Source: Dendrobium chrysotoxum
Lineage: Eukaryota > Streptophyta > Magnoliopsida > Asparagales > Orchidaceae
NCBI GenBank assembly: GCA_019925795.1
Contig: CM034307.1
Coordinates: 21,783,197-21,847,196, forward strand
Length of the DNA: 64,000 nucleotides
Direction of reading: 5' to 3'
Shown here: one piece after another, positions 1 through 11,054 of the stretch
How positions within the stretch are numbered: position 1 is the first letter of the stretch
Layout of the letters: each line of letters opens with the position of its first letter
The notes under the pieces: model-generated
What the model was told of the DNA's origin: nothing
Seen by the model: the letters and a program-made list of their open reading frames with translations, nothing else
Databases searched by the model: none
Position numbers and translations under genes: made by a program

Positions 1-908
1 AATTTCATAAGTACTCTCTCTATCCACCCTACACCCTACAAAATCAAAATCAGAATATCCAATAATTTCAAAAGAAGTGTTGTGCCTAGGATACAAGATT
101 CTTAAGTTTTGAGTCCCTAAGAGATATCTAAGGATTCTCTTAACTGCAGTCAAGTGGGATTCTTTAGGATCAGCTTAAAATCTAGCACATAGGTAAACAC
201 TAAATATTATATCAGGTCATCTAGCAGTCAAGTAAAGAAGTGTTCCAATTATTCCTTTGTACTTCTTTTGATCAATAGATTTTTCATTTGAATCCTTTTC
301 TAGCTGGACACTAGAGCTCATGGGAGTATTTATTGGCTTAGCTTTGTCCATTTCATATTTTTTCAAGATATCCTTAGTGTACTTTGATTGATTAAGAAAA
401 ATTTCATCATTCATTTGCCTTATACTAAACCCCAAAAAGTAGGACAATTCTCCCATCATACTCATCCCAAACTCTCTACTCATTATTTTAAAAAAATCAT
501 CACATAAATTTTGATTAGAAGATCCAAAAAGTATATCATCAATATAGATCTGGATAATGAGTAAATTATCTCCTACTTTCCTTAGAAAAAGGGTGGTGTC
601 TACGCTCCCCTTTACAAACTTCCTTTCCAGTAAGAATGTGCTAAGCCTCTCATACCAAGCTCTAGGTGTCGTTTCAATCCATATAAGGCCTTTTTTAATT
701 TGTAAATATGATTTGAAAATTGGGAACTCTCAAAACCTAGGGGTTGCTCTACAAAGACATCTTCCTTTATAATCCCATTTTAAAAGGCACCCTTATCATC
801 CATTTGGAAAAGCTTAAATCCCTTATAACATGCAAAGGCTAGTAGTACTCTAATGGCTTCCAATCTAGCTACAGGGGCAAAGGTCTCCTCAAAATCAATC
901 CTTTCTAT
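1..908 (-). pseudogene. Copia A reverse transcriptase and partial RNase H
   Basis: The minus strand carries the catalytic YIDDI motif at 533-547 and, in the open piece 217-483, the connection region (GELSYFLGFSIRQ, IFLNQSKYTKDILKKY, INTPMSSS, YKGIIGTLLYLTAR). RNase H begins beyond that and is cut by the window edge. Stops and small frameshifts at several places, for example just after the YIDDI motif, inactivate it. Confidence 0.88.
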
Positions 909-1760
909 TTAGTTATATCCCTTGGCCACCAATCTTGCCTTGTTCCTAACCACCACACCAGAATCATTCATTTTATTCTTAAAGACCCATTTGGTTCTCA
1001 CTACACTTTGATTCTTAGGTCTTTCTACTAACTCCCAGACATCATTCCTCATAAATTGGTTAAGTTCTTCTTGCTTAGCTAAGATCCAAAATTTATTAGA
1101 AAGGGCTTGATTGATGTTGGTGGGTTCAATCATTGAGATAAAGGTAGAGTGGTTCATTTCCTTTCTAAGTCCATGCCTAGTTCTAACACCTTCAGAAGGG
1201 TCTCCTAAGATCAATTCTTTAGGATGACTCGAAGAATATCTCCATTCTCTAAGCAAAATATTTTGAGGTTCTACCCTTTCCTCTAGATTTATAATTTCTA
1301 CTCCTTGGGTAATCTCTCCAATTTTCTCTTCTTCCTCAGCTTTAAACTCCTCAGGATTAGATTCATCAAACACTATATAAGTAGTCTCCTCCACCACTAA
1401 TGTCCTCTTATTAAACACTCTAAATGATTTCCCCACACTTGAATATCCTAAGAACACTCCTTTATAAGATTTTAGGTCAAATTTTTCTAAGGATGATTTC
1501 CCATTATTAAGAATGAAGACCTTACAGCTAAAGACATGGAGGAAAGAAAGGTTTGGTGTTCTACCCTTAATGATCTCATAGGGTGTCTTATTCAGTTTGG
1601 ATCTAACATTCACCCTATTCAACACATAATAGGCTGTGTTCACTACTTCTGCCCAAAAGTATTTTGGAAGTGAATACTCAACAAGCATGGCTCTAGAGGC
1701 TTCTACTAAGGTCCTATTCTTTCTTTTAGCTACCCCATTCTGCTGAGGGGTCCTAGGAGC
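909..1760 (-). pseudogene. Copia A integrase C-terminal half joined to reverse transcriptase N-terminus
   Basis: A 259-codon open stretch (909-1688) starts inside the integrase. It shows LVEYSLPKYFWAEVVNTA, LNKTPYEIIKGRTPN, the integrase C-terminal LKSYKGVFLGYS motif, an acidic linker and GVRTRHGLRKE. It then runs into the reverse transcriptase entry motif (W-x-L-A...EELNQF, NDVWELVERP, TKWVFKNKM, NKARLVAKGYN). Upstream at 1690-1760 the QNGV(A)KRKNRTLVEASR motif is also present in the same region. This is the longest uninterrupted part of element A. Confidence 0.9.
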
Positions 1761-2630
1761 TTAAAAGTTGTGGCTAATCCCTTGCTCCTCACAGAAAGTT
1801 CCAAATCTAATATTTTCAAACCCTCCACCACGATCAGTATTGATGGTTAAGATTTCACAACCTAGCTTCTTTTGAATCCATGTGGAGAAAGATTTAAATT
1901 CATCAAATGACTCAATTTTGTGTGAAAGAAATCAAATCCATATGAACCTCGATTAGTCATCGACAATAAAAAATCCATGGAATTTTCCCCCTAAGCTGGC
2001 AGTGCTAATGGGTCCAAATAAATCTATATGAAGGACTTCTAAAGGTCTAGATATGCTGGTGTCCTTAATGGAGTGGAAAGAGGATCGGACTTGCTTCCCT
2101 AGTTGACAGGCATCACACAGGTGGTCCTTAGTGAACTTAAGCTTGGGGACACCTCTAACTAAGTCATTTTGGATTACTCTTCTAAGGGTTTTCATGCTAG
2201 CATGACGAAACCTCCTATGCTACTTCCAAGACTCATCAGCCACAATTTTAAGCAGAATAATGCAGCACACTCAATGTTATTTAAATCAAGCATATAGACA
2301 TTGTTGATCCTCTTTCCCTACAAAATAATGTTATCTTTTGAACTGATAATGTAAGTGTTTGCCAGAAACTTAATGCTGAATACTTTGCCACAGAGTTGAC
2401 TGATGCTGGGTAAGCTGTGTTTCATTCCATCTACTAGTAAAATATTTTCAATTAAAATGTTCTTAAAGTTTCAGATTATACTTGCGCCCAGCACTTTCCT
2501 AGTGGTGTTGTCTCCAAGAGTGACCTTGCCTCCAGCCCTTGCCTCCAGTGAAATGAATTAATTTGCATCTACTATCATATGCCTTGAGCATCCGCTGTCC
2601 AGGTACCACATACTCTCATGAGGTCGTGTG
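1761..2630 (-). pseudogene. Copia A protease, gag-pre-integrase and integrase N-terminal part
   Basis: The minus strand at 2577-2609 reads W-Y-L-D-S-G-C-S-R-H-M, the aspartic protease active site with an intact D-S-G. The open piece 1953-2195 holds the gag-pre-integrase motif (LVRGVPKLKF, then HLCDACQLGKQ) followed by the integrase start HIDLFGP, which carries the first catalytic Asp of the D-D-E triad, and ASLGGK. Between 1761 and 1950 the integrase core continues in broken frames. The stretch between protease and pre-integrase (2200-2560) has several stops. Confidence 0.82.
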
Positions 2631-3461
2631 TAAGAGCACCCCTATAAAATCATCAAACATCAGATTTAAGAACCCAAATAAGTTTGGGTTCCTTCTTAGG
2701 GAAGGAAGTGCAATGCATGTGTGTTATGCTGTGAATCATGCAATTTGGGCCACCACACCCAAGGTGTACTACGGTGAATAGTATAAGTGTGGGAGATATG
2801 TCCTAACATACCACAAGAGAAAATTTTAATGTCAGGAAAAGGGTTAACTAATCTATATTGGTGATAAAGTCTCTTCCTAGGTTTGGAGGATGCAAGTTGT
2901 GATGATTTTATAAGAAATTCATCAAGTGATGGTGGTTACTTATTTTTTATAAGAGCAATTAATTCAGCATCAAAAAATTTATTTAAAATATCAAGAATTA
3001 AATTTTCTACTCTTAATGCATGCTCCCTACTTTCTACATCGAATGCATGAGTTTCTAATTCTTTGATTGCAATTTTTAATTCTGCATGCGATGCTTTCAA
3101 TGAATCATGCTCAACAATCAATTCAGAATCCATTTAATTTAACTCATCAAATTCATCAAGTAATGACATGTGATTGCTATCAAGTGAAGAATGATCTTTA
3201 AGTAAAACTTCATGCTCTTTTTATAGGTACAAGAATTTTAATTTCAAGCTAGCATGTATTTTCTTAAGTTTCCTATATGATGAATGGATTTTCTCAAAAA
3301 TATCAAGTAATTGATAAGAGGTTAGTTCACATACCTCTTCTTGGTCAGACTAACCAAGATGCTCATTCGCCATCAAACACAAGTTTGTAGTCTCCTCCTC
3401 AGCTTCAGTCTTAGAGGAGTTAGATGTAAAATCCGCCTAGAAAGATTTTTGAATCCATTCT

Positions 3462-4305
3462 TGTCCTTCTTGAACTTGGGCTTCTCCTCACCCTTCTCCT
3501 TGCTTGGGTGAGCCTTAAGTGTAGGACAATTAACTTTTATATATCCTGGCTTCCTGCATTCAAAATAAACTGTATCAGAAGAACCTTTAGAATCTTTGCT
3601 ATTCTTACCTTTGATCCATTTCTAATAGTTCTTGTGTTTCTTTCTTAGAAAGCTTTTGAATTACCTAGTGATTAAGGCAACATCATCACTTTTAGACCCA
3701 GAAGAATCAGTCTCCGTATTATTAGCCTTCCGCGCCACAGTTTTCTTTTTCTCACTTGCATCAAGTTATCTTTGGTTCACTCGTTGCTCATAAGTAATGA
3801 GTGATCCAAGTAAGTTATCAATAGAATAATTGTTCAAATCCTTGGATTCAGTGATCACAGTTATCTTGGCATCATAGGAAGAAGAAAAACATCTTAGAAT
3901 TTTGTTAACTTTCTCATAGTTAGTGAGTTCTTTTCCTAAGGCATGCAGGGAGGTGACATACATTTTAGATATTGACTCACTGGGTTGCATGCAAAAGAGT
4001 TCACAGTCGTGAAGTAAGATATTTAACCTAGATTGCTTAACTTCAGTTGTGCCCTCATAAGTGATACATAATTTACCACAGATTTTTTTATCAGTTGACA
4101 CACGTATGTAATCTTAAGACTTCAGTGCATAGAAAAAGCAATTTAAATATTTTGCATTAAGTTGCGCTAAGGCCTTATCATCATGAGTCCACTCATTAAA
4201 AGGAAGTTCAATTTTAACACCATTAACTAGTCTAAAAGATGCATCATAATAGTCTTTAACAAGCATCCACAAGCGATTATCAATCGATTGTAAAATGGTG
4301 GACAT
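3462..4305 (-). pseudogene. Copia A gag (UBN2-type) with degraded zinc knuckle
   Basis: Two open pieces (4114-4305 and 3766-4101) form the gag core. They contain W-x-L near the start, a TEVKQSRLNIL-like stretch, the HDCELFCMQPSESI motif and LLGSLITYE, all typical of plant Copia gag. They are separated by one stop near 4112. Further downstream the CCHC knuckle at 3525-3566 reads Y-FE-C-RKPG-Y-IKVN-C, so the first Cys and the His are both replaced by Tyr. A Lys-rich stretch (KEKGEEKPKFKKDK) follows it. Gag would package the element RNA; this copy cannot encode a working one. Confidence 0.85.
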
Positions 4306-4431
4306 GCGAGTTTTCTAGAAATTAAAATAAGGGTGGTCGTGTAATGGAATACCCTTCTGTCGTGTTTCAGTTACCAAAGTTAGCCATGGATTGAAATTCA
4401 AAAGTTTTCTAAAACCTAATTTTTGAATCTC

Positions 4432-4443
4432 ACTCTGATACCA
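4432..4443 (-). promoter_or_regulatory. Copia A primer binding site (initiator-Met tRNA)
   Basis: The minus strand reads TGGTATCAGAG directly inside the LTR edge, two bases from the LTR terminus. This is the classic plant Copia primer site complementary to the 3' end of initiator methionine tRNA. It fixes the LTR/internal boundary at 4444-4446. Confidence 0.9.
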
Positions 4444-4445
4444 TG

Positions 4446-6071
4446 TGAAAGTTCATTTGGGATGTTAATCCCTTATGAACTAGCTTGAGGCTAACCAAGA
4501 GGGGGGGTAAATTTGTAGTTTTAAAAAACTACTTAGGCAAAACTAGGATTTTAAAAACCTTTTTAGATGTTTTAAAAATAAATACAATTTTACGTTGATG
4601 TGGAGATGCTTAATTAAAAAAATAATAACTTTAACCACACGATCATCCACAAAAAATAAAGTGTAAAAATTAAAAAGCAAAATAGTAAAAGAAAGAACAT
4701 ACTAGATTTTATAGTAGTTCTGTCAGCTTGACTTACATCCACTCCCTAGAGCCTCCCCTCTAGGTATTGCACTAAAACTTAGTGAGTCTCCTTTTGCTCC
4801 CACAGTAAGGTGGAGAAGCCTTTACAAAACTCCTTTTCACCAACCTCGGTGAGGCAGAGCACCCAAACTCCTTTTACTTTCTCCTGAAGCACGCAAAGAA
4901 CCTTACCTCCTTTCACTTCTTTCTGAAGCATCAGAGAACCTTACCTCCTTTTGCTTCCTCTTGAACTATGCAGAGAACTTTAATCTTCTTGCTGATGACC
5001 CTTCTCACAGAGCCATCAAAGAACAAGGGATGATGATGGAGAAGATGACTCGAATCTTTGCTTGGAGTAACCTTTGTCAACACCTCATAAACTCCCCCTC
5101 ACAAGATTTACTCTCTCTCCCAAGCTCTCCCTCTCCCTCTAAAGACTCTCTCAAGCGAGGACAGTGATAAAAGATCTCAACAGTAGCAAATAAGAGATCT
5201 TAAATAGAAGAGCTCAAAAATTACCCTAAATTTTAACTTATCATCTAGGACAATCTATCAATCATCCTATACAATCAGTACAAAAATACAGATATCAGCC
5301 TAGACGATCTAATTATTCTGGATGAATAGATGATAAGGTTTATTCTGATCATCCAGGCCGATCCTTCGATCATTCTGGACGATTAGTTTAAGATCAAGAA
5401 TATTATCCACCACATCGATCGGGTCATCCAGGAGAAAAGTTTAGATAATTTGTAGAAAATGACTTGATCGTCCAGGATGATATGTCTATCATCCTATACG
5501 ATTAGCTCAAAAATGACTAATATCATCCAGCACATCGGTCGAGTCATCCAGGATAACTATGATGGATGATTTCAACATAACAAATCGTCCAGGATGATAA
5601 ATCTACCATCATGTATGATTAGTACAAATACGGTCATATCATCCAGCACATCGATCAGGACATCCAGTAGAAGTATATTGGATGATGAGAATTTATAACT
5701 GATCGTCCAGGACGATATTGAGATTATCCAAGATGATATGATCAATCAATCATCCTTAATTATTTTCTTTAATCACCTGATTAATTTAGGCATGATTGTA
5801 ATGGATCATCTAGGATGATACATATATCATCCTATACGATTAGACAGAATTTCTAAACAAAAACCTGCCTAAATAAGTCTAGCAGTTGAGATTTTTTGAT
5901 TTGAGCATATTGTCCCGAATGATAGCGGATCATCCAAGATGATCTGCTTAATCAAACCAACATAACATGGTTATCCTAATTAGAGTTTCTATTTTTAATA
6001 GATCATCTACGATGATATTTTGATCGTCAATGACAATATGATCAAAATAGAATAGAAATTCAAACTCACCA
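4446..6071 (-). repeat. Middle Copia LTR shared by elements A and B
   Basis: The minus strand begins TGGTGAGTTTG just after a polypurine tract and ends AACTTTCA next to the primer site, giving TG...CA ends and a length of about 1.63 kb. It is clearly similar to 11055-12595, including the GC-richer stretch with CTCCCCTCTAGGTATTGCAC and the repeated CTCCTTTTNCTTNCTCCTGAAG units. It is the 5' LTR of element A and at the same time the 3' LTR of element B. Positions 5230-6050 are packed with imperfect copies of a palindromic unit (GATCGTCCAGGACGAT and variants). Confidence 0.85.
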
Positions 6072-6083
6072 AAATTCTCCCCC
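6072..6083 (-). promoter_or_regulatory. Polypurine tract of Copia B
   Basis: The minus strand reads AGGGGGAGAATTT immediately before the LTR start TGGTGAG. This is the usual plus-strand primer site in plant Copia elements and sets the LTR edge. The equivalent place beside the right LTR (about 12596-12607) reads GGGAAGAAATTT. Confidence 0.78.
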
Positions 6084-7040
6084 TGAGTGTGTGTGTACGG
6101 GGTTACTTAGCTTGGGGATCTATTACATTACATTTGACTCAAGAAAGGGAGAAAATTACATTTGAACACAAACACACCCGATCTTGAGCTGGCTTGAATT
6201 TCACTTGATCTTGTGGACCTGAAAGGTCAGGCAATCAAATAGAAATAGAAATGTTTATTATCATTAAAATTATAATCCTTGAATCTAGATTTGCAACAAT
6301 ATGGTCCCTAATGAAGTGGTGCCTGATGTCGATATGTTTGGTCCAGGAGTGTTGGATTAGGTTCTTTGAAATACAGATAACACTAATGTTATAATATAGG
6401 ATAAGAATTATGCCTACATGAATTCCTAAATCTAGAATTTATTATTTCAACCAAAGGACTTGGGCCACACAACTTCTTAAGGAAATGTATTCAGCTTCAG
6501 CAGTGGATAGTGTAATTGAGTTCTATTTTCTACTAGACCATGAGACTAAAGATTATCCCATGAATTGACATGTTCTAGAGGTGCTCTTTCTATCCACCCT
6601 ATATCATACAAAGTCTTATCAAAATATCATATAATCTTAAAGGTAGTGCCTAAGATACCATATTCCTAAGTTTTTTGGTTTCTAAGAGATATCTAAGGAT
6701 TCTCTTAACTGCAGTCAGGTGGGAATCCTTTGACTCAGCCTGAAATCTAGCATAGAGATAAATACTAAACATAATATCAGGTTTGCTAGTAGTCAAGTAA
6801 GGAAGTAATCCAATTATTCCTACGTACTTCTTTTGGTCAATTTATTTTCTATTGAATACTTATCTAACTAGACACTGGAACTCATGGGAGTATTGATTGG
6901 CTTGGCTTTATCTATTTTATATTTCTTCATGATGTCCTTAATGTATTTTGATTGATTAAGAAAAGTTCCATCATCTATTTTTCTTATGTTAAATCTCAAA
7001 AAGTAGGACAATTTTTCCATCATACTCATCTTAAATTCTT
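6072..7040 (-). pseudogene. Copia B reverse transcriptase end and RNase H
   Basis: In broken frames the minus strand shows MSKEFKMSMMEKLSYFL near 7010, PINTPMS-like sequence near 6890, the RNase H signature TKHIDIRHHFIRDH at about 6305-6345, and a degraded QLADLFTKP-like end near 6190-6230. After that comes the polypurine tract. Several in-frame stops are present. Confidence 0.78.
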
Positions 7041-7049
7041 TACTCATTG

Positions 7050-7565
7050 TTATAGAAAAATCATCACATAAACTTTTATCAAAAGATCCAAAAGTATATC
7101 ATCAAAATAGATCTGGACAATGAGTAATTCATCTCCTTCTTTCCTCAGAAAAAGGGTGGTGTCCACGCTCCCCTTAACAAACTCTCTTTCTAGTAGGAAT
7201 GTGCTAAGCCTCTCATGCCATGCTCTAGGTGCTTGTTTTAATCCATACAAAGTATTTTTTAATTTTAAAACATGATTTGAAAATTGGAAATTCTCAAAGC
7301 CAGGGGGTTGCTTTACAAAAATATCTTTTTTTATTATTCCATTTAAAAAGGCACTCTTGACATCCATTTGGAAAAGCTTAAATCCCTTATAATAAGCAAA
7401 GGCTAGTATCAATCTAATGGCTTCAAAACAAGCTACAGGGGCAAAGGTTTTCTCAAAATTAATCCCTTCTATTTGGTTGTACCCCTTAGCCAGTAATCTT
7501 GCCTTATTCCTAACCACCACAATAAAATTATTTATTTTACTCTTAAAGACCCATTTGGTTCCCAC
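7050..7565 (-). pseudogene. Copia B reverse transcriptase
   Basis: A 171-codon open piece carries most of the Copia reverse transcriptase: TKWVFKSKI, NKARLLAKGYNQIEGINFEKTFAPVA, LFQMDVKSAFLNG (first catalytic Asp), VKQPPGFEN, LYGLKQAPRAWHERL and the catalytic YFDDI at 7095-7109. The frame is lost just after YFDDI, where FGSS is expected. This is the best-preserved catalytic domain in the array. Confidence 0.92.
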
Positions 7566-7598
7566 TAAACTCTGATCCTTAAGTCTTTCTTCTAGCTC

Positions 7599-8300
7599 CT
7601 AGACTTCATTACTAACAAATTGGTTTAGTTCCTCCTGTATGGCTAGGATCCAGAATTCACCAGAAAGGGCTTGATTGATTTTGGTGGGTTCAGTAATTGA
7701 GATAAAGGAAGAGTAGTTTACTTCTTTTCTAAGTCCATGCCTAGTTCTAACACCTTTAGAAGGGTCTCCTAAGATTAGTTCTTTAGGATGACTTGAAAAA
7801 TATTTCCATTCTCTAGGTAGTGAAACTTCAGGTTCTACCCTTTCCTCAAGATTTACAGATTCTACTCCTTGGGTGACTTCTATAACCTCCTCTTCTTCTA
7901 CCTTAGACCCTCTAAAATTATTAGATTCATCAAACATAACATGAGTGGTCTCCTTAATAATCAGGGTTCTTTTATGAAAGATTCTATAAGATTTCCCAAT
8001 ACTTGAGTAACCTAGGAACACTCCTTCATCAGATTTTGTATCAAACTTTTCTAGTTTAGATTTCCCATTATTCAGAATGAACACTTTACATCCAAAGATA
8101 CGAAGGTGAGAGAGGTTGGGTGTCTTTCCCTTAAGAATTTTTTAAGGTGTTTTGTTCAGCTTAGATCTAAGATTTATCTTATTCAGAACATAACAAGCTG
8201 TATTCACCGCTTCTACCCAGAAGTATTTAAGATGTGAGTATTCAGCTAATATGGCTCTAACGGCTTCTACCAGGGTCTTGTTCTTCCTTTTAGCTACCCT
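7599..8300 (-). pseudogene. Copia B integrase C-terminal part and linker
   Basis: The open piece 7599-8084 begins in the integrase C-terminal domain (MFILNNGKSKLEKF, DEGVFLGYSSIGKSYRIF). It passes through an acidic linker and GVRTRHGLRKEVNYSSF, and ends at the reverse transcriptase entry (FWILAIQEELNQF). A stop at about 7597 separates it from the next piece. Upstream at 8085-8300 the ASRAILAEYSHLKYFW-like motif is in another frame. Confidence 0.87.
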
Positions 8301-8323
8301 GTTCTACTGAGGGATTCTAGGAG

Positions 8324-9171
8324 CTAAAAATCATGATATATCCCTTGCTCCTTATAGAAAGATTCAAATTTCTCATTTTCAAACTCTTTATCATGATCAC
8401 TATGAATGGTCAGAATTTCACAACATAATTTCCTCTGAATCCAAGTGGAGAAAGATCTAAATTCCTTGAATAATTCACTTTTATGAGACAAGAATTTAAC
8501 CCAAGTGAACCTCAAATAATCATAAACTATCATATACCCAAAGGCTTTCCCTCCTAAGCTTGAAGTGCTGATAGGTCCAAAGAGATCCATGTGAAGGACT
8601 TCTAAGGGTTTGCTAGTGCCTATGTCTTTGATTGAGTTGAAAGAGGATTTGACTTGCTTTCTTAACTAATAGGCATCACACAGGTGGTCCTAAGTGAACT
8701 CTAGTTTTGGGATACCTCTCACTAAGTCTTTTTGGGTAATCTTCCTAAGGCTTTTCATACTTATATGGCACAATCTCCTATGCCACAGCCATGATTCATC
8801 GATAATTAATTTTAAGCAAATAGCAATATCAGCTTTAAAGTTATTTAGAACCAGCATGTAGAAGTTATTGATCCTTTTTTCCTACAAAATAATTTGGTCA
8901 TTTAAGCTTATAATGCAGCAAATTGATAGAAATTTTATGCTGAAGCCTTTATCACAGAGCTGGCTGATGCTGAGCAGATTGTGTTTCAGTCCTTCTACAA
9001 GTAAAATATTATCAATGATGAAATTTTTTGAATCACTAATTATACCTGATCCTACCACTTCCTGGTGGTGTTTTCTCCAAGTGTTACCTTACCTCCTGCC
9101 TTGGCCTCCAGCAAAATGAATTGATTTGTATCTCCAGTCATATGCCTTAAACATCTACTGTCCATGCACCA
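8324..9171 (-). pseudogene. Copia B protease and integrase core
   Basis: The protease motif at 9139-9171 reads W-C-M-D-S-R-C-L-R-H-M: the catalytic Asp stays but the Gly of D-S-G is Arg. Between 8600 and 8800 the pre-integrase motif and the HLCDAC finger are visible in broken frames. The open piece 8324-8590 holds MDLFGPISTSSLGGK with the first catalytic Asp, FTWVKFLSHKSE and IHSDHDKEFEN with the second Asp. The Glu region follows near 8290. Confidence 0.83.
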
Positions 9172-9569
9172 CATGCTCTCACGAGGCCTTTTGTGAGAGC
9201 ACACCTATAAAATCATCAGATGTCAAATTTGGGAACCCAAATAGATTTGGATCCCTTGTGAAGGAAAGAAGAATGTGATGCATGCATACTATACTGTAAA
9301 TTTTATAATTTTGGTCTCCATACCAAATATGTTCTATCGTAAATGGTGCAAGTGTGAGAGATGGCTTAGCATGCCACAAGAAAAATATTTAACACCAGGA
9401 AAAGGGTTTACTATACTATTTGGGTTATAGTGCCTCTTCTTAGGTTTGAATGATGCATGCTTTGTTGATATTTTATGAAACCCTACAGTGAAGGTGGTGT
9501 TTCATTTTGCTCTAATGCAATAATTTTTTCTCTTAGAAACTCATTTGCCTTTTCATAGCTTGCTACTAG

Positions 9570-9764
9570 CTATTTCAATGCATGCTCACTACTATTTAAA
9601 TCGCATGCAATATTATCTAGTTCTTTGAAAGCCTTTTCTAAATAAATATACGATATTGTCAAGGAATCATGCTCAACAGTTAAATCAAGATATTTTTTGT
9701 TTAATGAATCAAATTCATCTAGTAAAGCCATGTAATTGCTATCAAGAATTGAATGATCTTTCAT
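9570..9764 (-). pseudogene. Copia B gag-tail coiled-coil segment
   Basis: An open piece of 64 codons rich in Leu, Glu, Asp, Lys and Ser with heptad-like spacing (LLDEFDSLNKKYLDL, LEKAFKELDNIA). The same segment occurs in element A at 2936-3133. It lies between the zinc knuckle and the protease and probably belongs to the end of gag, as in plant Copia elements with extended gag proteins. No catalytic motif is present. Confidence 0.6.
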
Positions 9765-9836
9765 TAGAATTTCATGCTCTTTTTACAGATTTAAAATTTT
9801 AATTTTTAGGCTAGCATGTGCTTTCATGAGCTTCCT

Positions 9837-10900
9837 TTATGAAGAATGAATTCTTTTAGATATTTCAAATAATTGATCATATGTAAGTTCACATACCTCT
9901 TCTTGATTAGAGTGATCAAGATGATCTGCCATCAAGTACAAGTTGCTTACCTCCTCTTCAGCTTCAGTTTCAGAGGAGTCAGATGCTGAGTCAACCCAGA
10001 AAGACTTTTGAATCTTATTTTTGTCCTTCTTAAACTTAGGTTTTTCCTCACCCTTCTCCTTGCTTGGGTGAGCCTTTAGTATTAGGCATTCAGACTTCAC
10101 ATGTCCTAGCTTCCTACATTCAAAGCATATAACATCAGATGAGGCTTTAGAATTTTTATGGTTCTTACCTTTATTCTTTTTCTAATGATGTTTTTATTTT
10201 TTCTATAAGAAGCTTTTAAATTATCTTGTTATTAAGGCAATATCATCATCATCAGAACCAGAAGAGCCAGAGTTGGAATCATTAGCCTTCAAGGCTATGG
10301 CTTTCTCATTCTTCTTCTCACCTGCATCAAGCTGTCTTTGGTTCACTCCTTGCTCATAAGTAATTAGTGATCCAAGTTAGCTATCAATTGAATAAGCATT
10401 CAGATCCTTAGATTCAATAATGGCAGTAATTTTAGCATCAAAGGAAGAAGGCAAATATTATAAAATCTTATTTACTTTTTTATAATTATTGAGTTATCTT
10501 CCTAAAACATTTAAAGAGGTAACAGCCTGTGTAAATCTAACATATATCTCATAAATTGATTCATTTGATTTCATGCAAAAGAGTTCATAATCATGCAATA
10601 GAATGTTTAGTCTAGATTGTTTAACCTCGTTCGTTGCTTCATAAGTAATGCATAATCTATCCCAAATTTTTTTATCAGTTGCACATGTTGAAACATGTAA
10701 ATAATCTTTAGATTTTAAAGTACAGAAAAAGTAGTTTAAATATTTAGCATTCAATTGGGCAAGATCCCTATCATCAGTTTTCCATTCAACAAAAGGAAAT
10801 TTCAGTTTTGACACTATTGACAAGTCTATAAGGTGCAAAATATCCTTCTTTAAGAAGCATCCACATGCGATAATCAATCAATTATAAAAATGTGGACATG
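9837..10900 (-). pseudogene. Copia B gag with intact CCHC zinc knuckle
   Basis: The gag core lies in the open piece 10494-10877 (VEWKTDDRDLAQLNAKYLN, TYEATNEVKQSRLNILLHDYELFCMKSNESI). A frame break near 10490 separates it from LLGS-like and EQGVNQRQ stretches. The CCHC knuckle at 10086-10127 is intact here, C-FE-C-RKLG-H-VKSE-C, unlike in element A. It is followed by a Lys-rich stretch and an acidic Ser/Glu-rich tail (9837-10100). Confidence 0.85.
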
Positions 10901-11040
10901 TGAGTTTTCTAAAAATTAAAAGGAATACTATCAAATAAAGGTGTTCGTGTGATTGAATAATCTTTCGCATTATTATAATTTCCAAAGCTAGCCATGGATC
11001 AAAATTCAAATATTTTTCAAAACTTAATTTTATAAATCCC

Positions 11041-11052
11041 GCTCTGATACCA
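11041..11052 (-). promoter_or_regulatory. Copia B primer binding site (initiator-Met tRNA)
   Basis: The minus strand reads TGGTATCAGAGC, a full match to the usual plant Copia initiator-Met primer site, two bases inside the LTR end at 11055. Confidence 0.93.
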
Positions 11053-11054
11053 CT

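Larger units (their letters stand above)
1..4443 (-). mobile_element. Copia LTR retrotransposon A, internal region (decayed, runs off left edge)
   Basis: Reading the minus strand from 4443 down to 1, the order is primer binding site, gag, zinc knuckle, protease, gag-pre-integrase, integrase, reverse transcriptase and RNase H, which is the Ty1/Copia order. Stop codons and frameshifts split the polyprotein into pieces, so it is not functional. The 5' LTR is the segment 4446-6071; the 3' LTR would lie left of the window. It is about 70-80% similar by eye to the second internal region at 6072-11053, with the same domain spacing. A coiled-coil-rich gag tail suggests a SIRE-like lineage, but that is a guess. 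Confidence 0.93.
6072..11053 (-). mobile_element. Copia LTR retrotransposon B, internal region (decayed)
   Basis: A complete internal region on the minus strand, from the primer site at 11041-11052 down to the polypurine tract at 6072-6083. It contains gag, CCHC knuckle, coiled-coil segment, protease, integrase, reverse transcriptase and RNase H in Copia order, broken by stops and frameshifts. Both of its LTRs are present (11055-12595 and 4446-6071). Its LTRs differ at many positions, so the insertion is old. Confidence 0.93.

Noticed and set aside
4961..5167. 68-codon ORF on the plus strand
   Set aside because: Inside the Copia LTR, in repeated CTCCTGAAG units, and on the strand opposite to the element.
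5230..6050. CRISPR-like spaced repeats
   Set aside because: The units are imperfect, irregularly spaced palindromes within a plant LTR, with no cas genes. This is not a CRISPR array.
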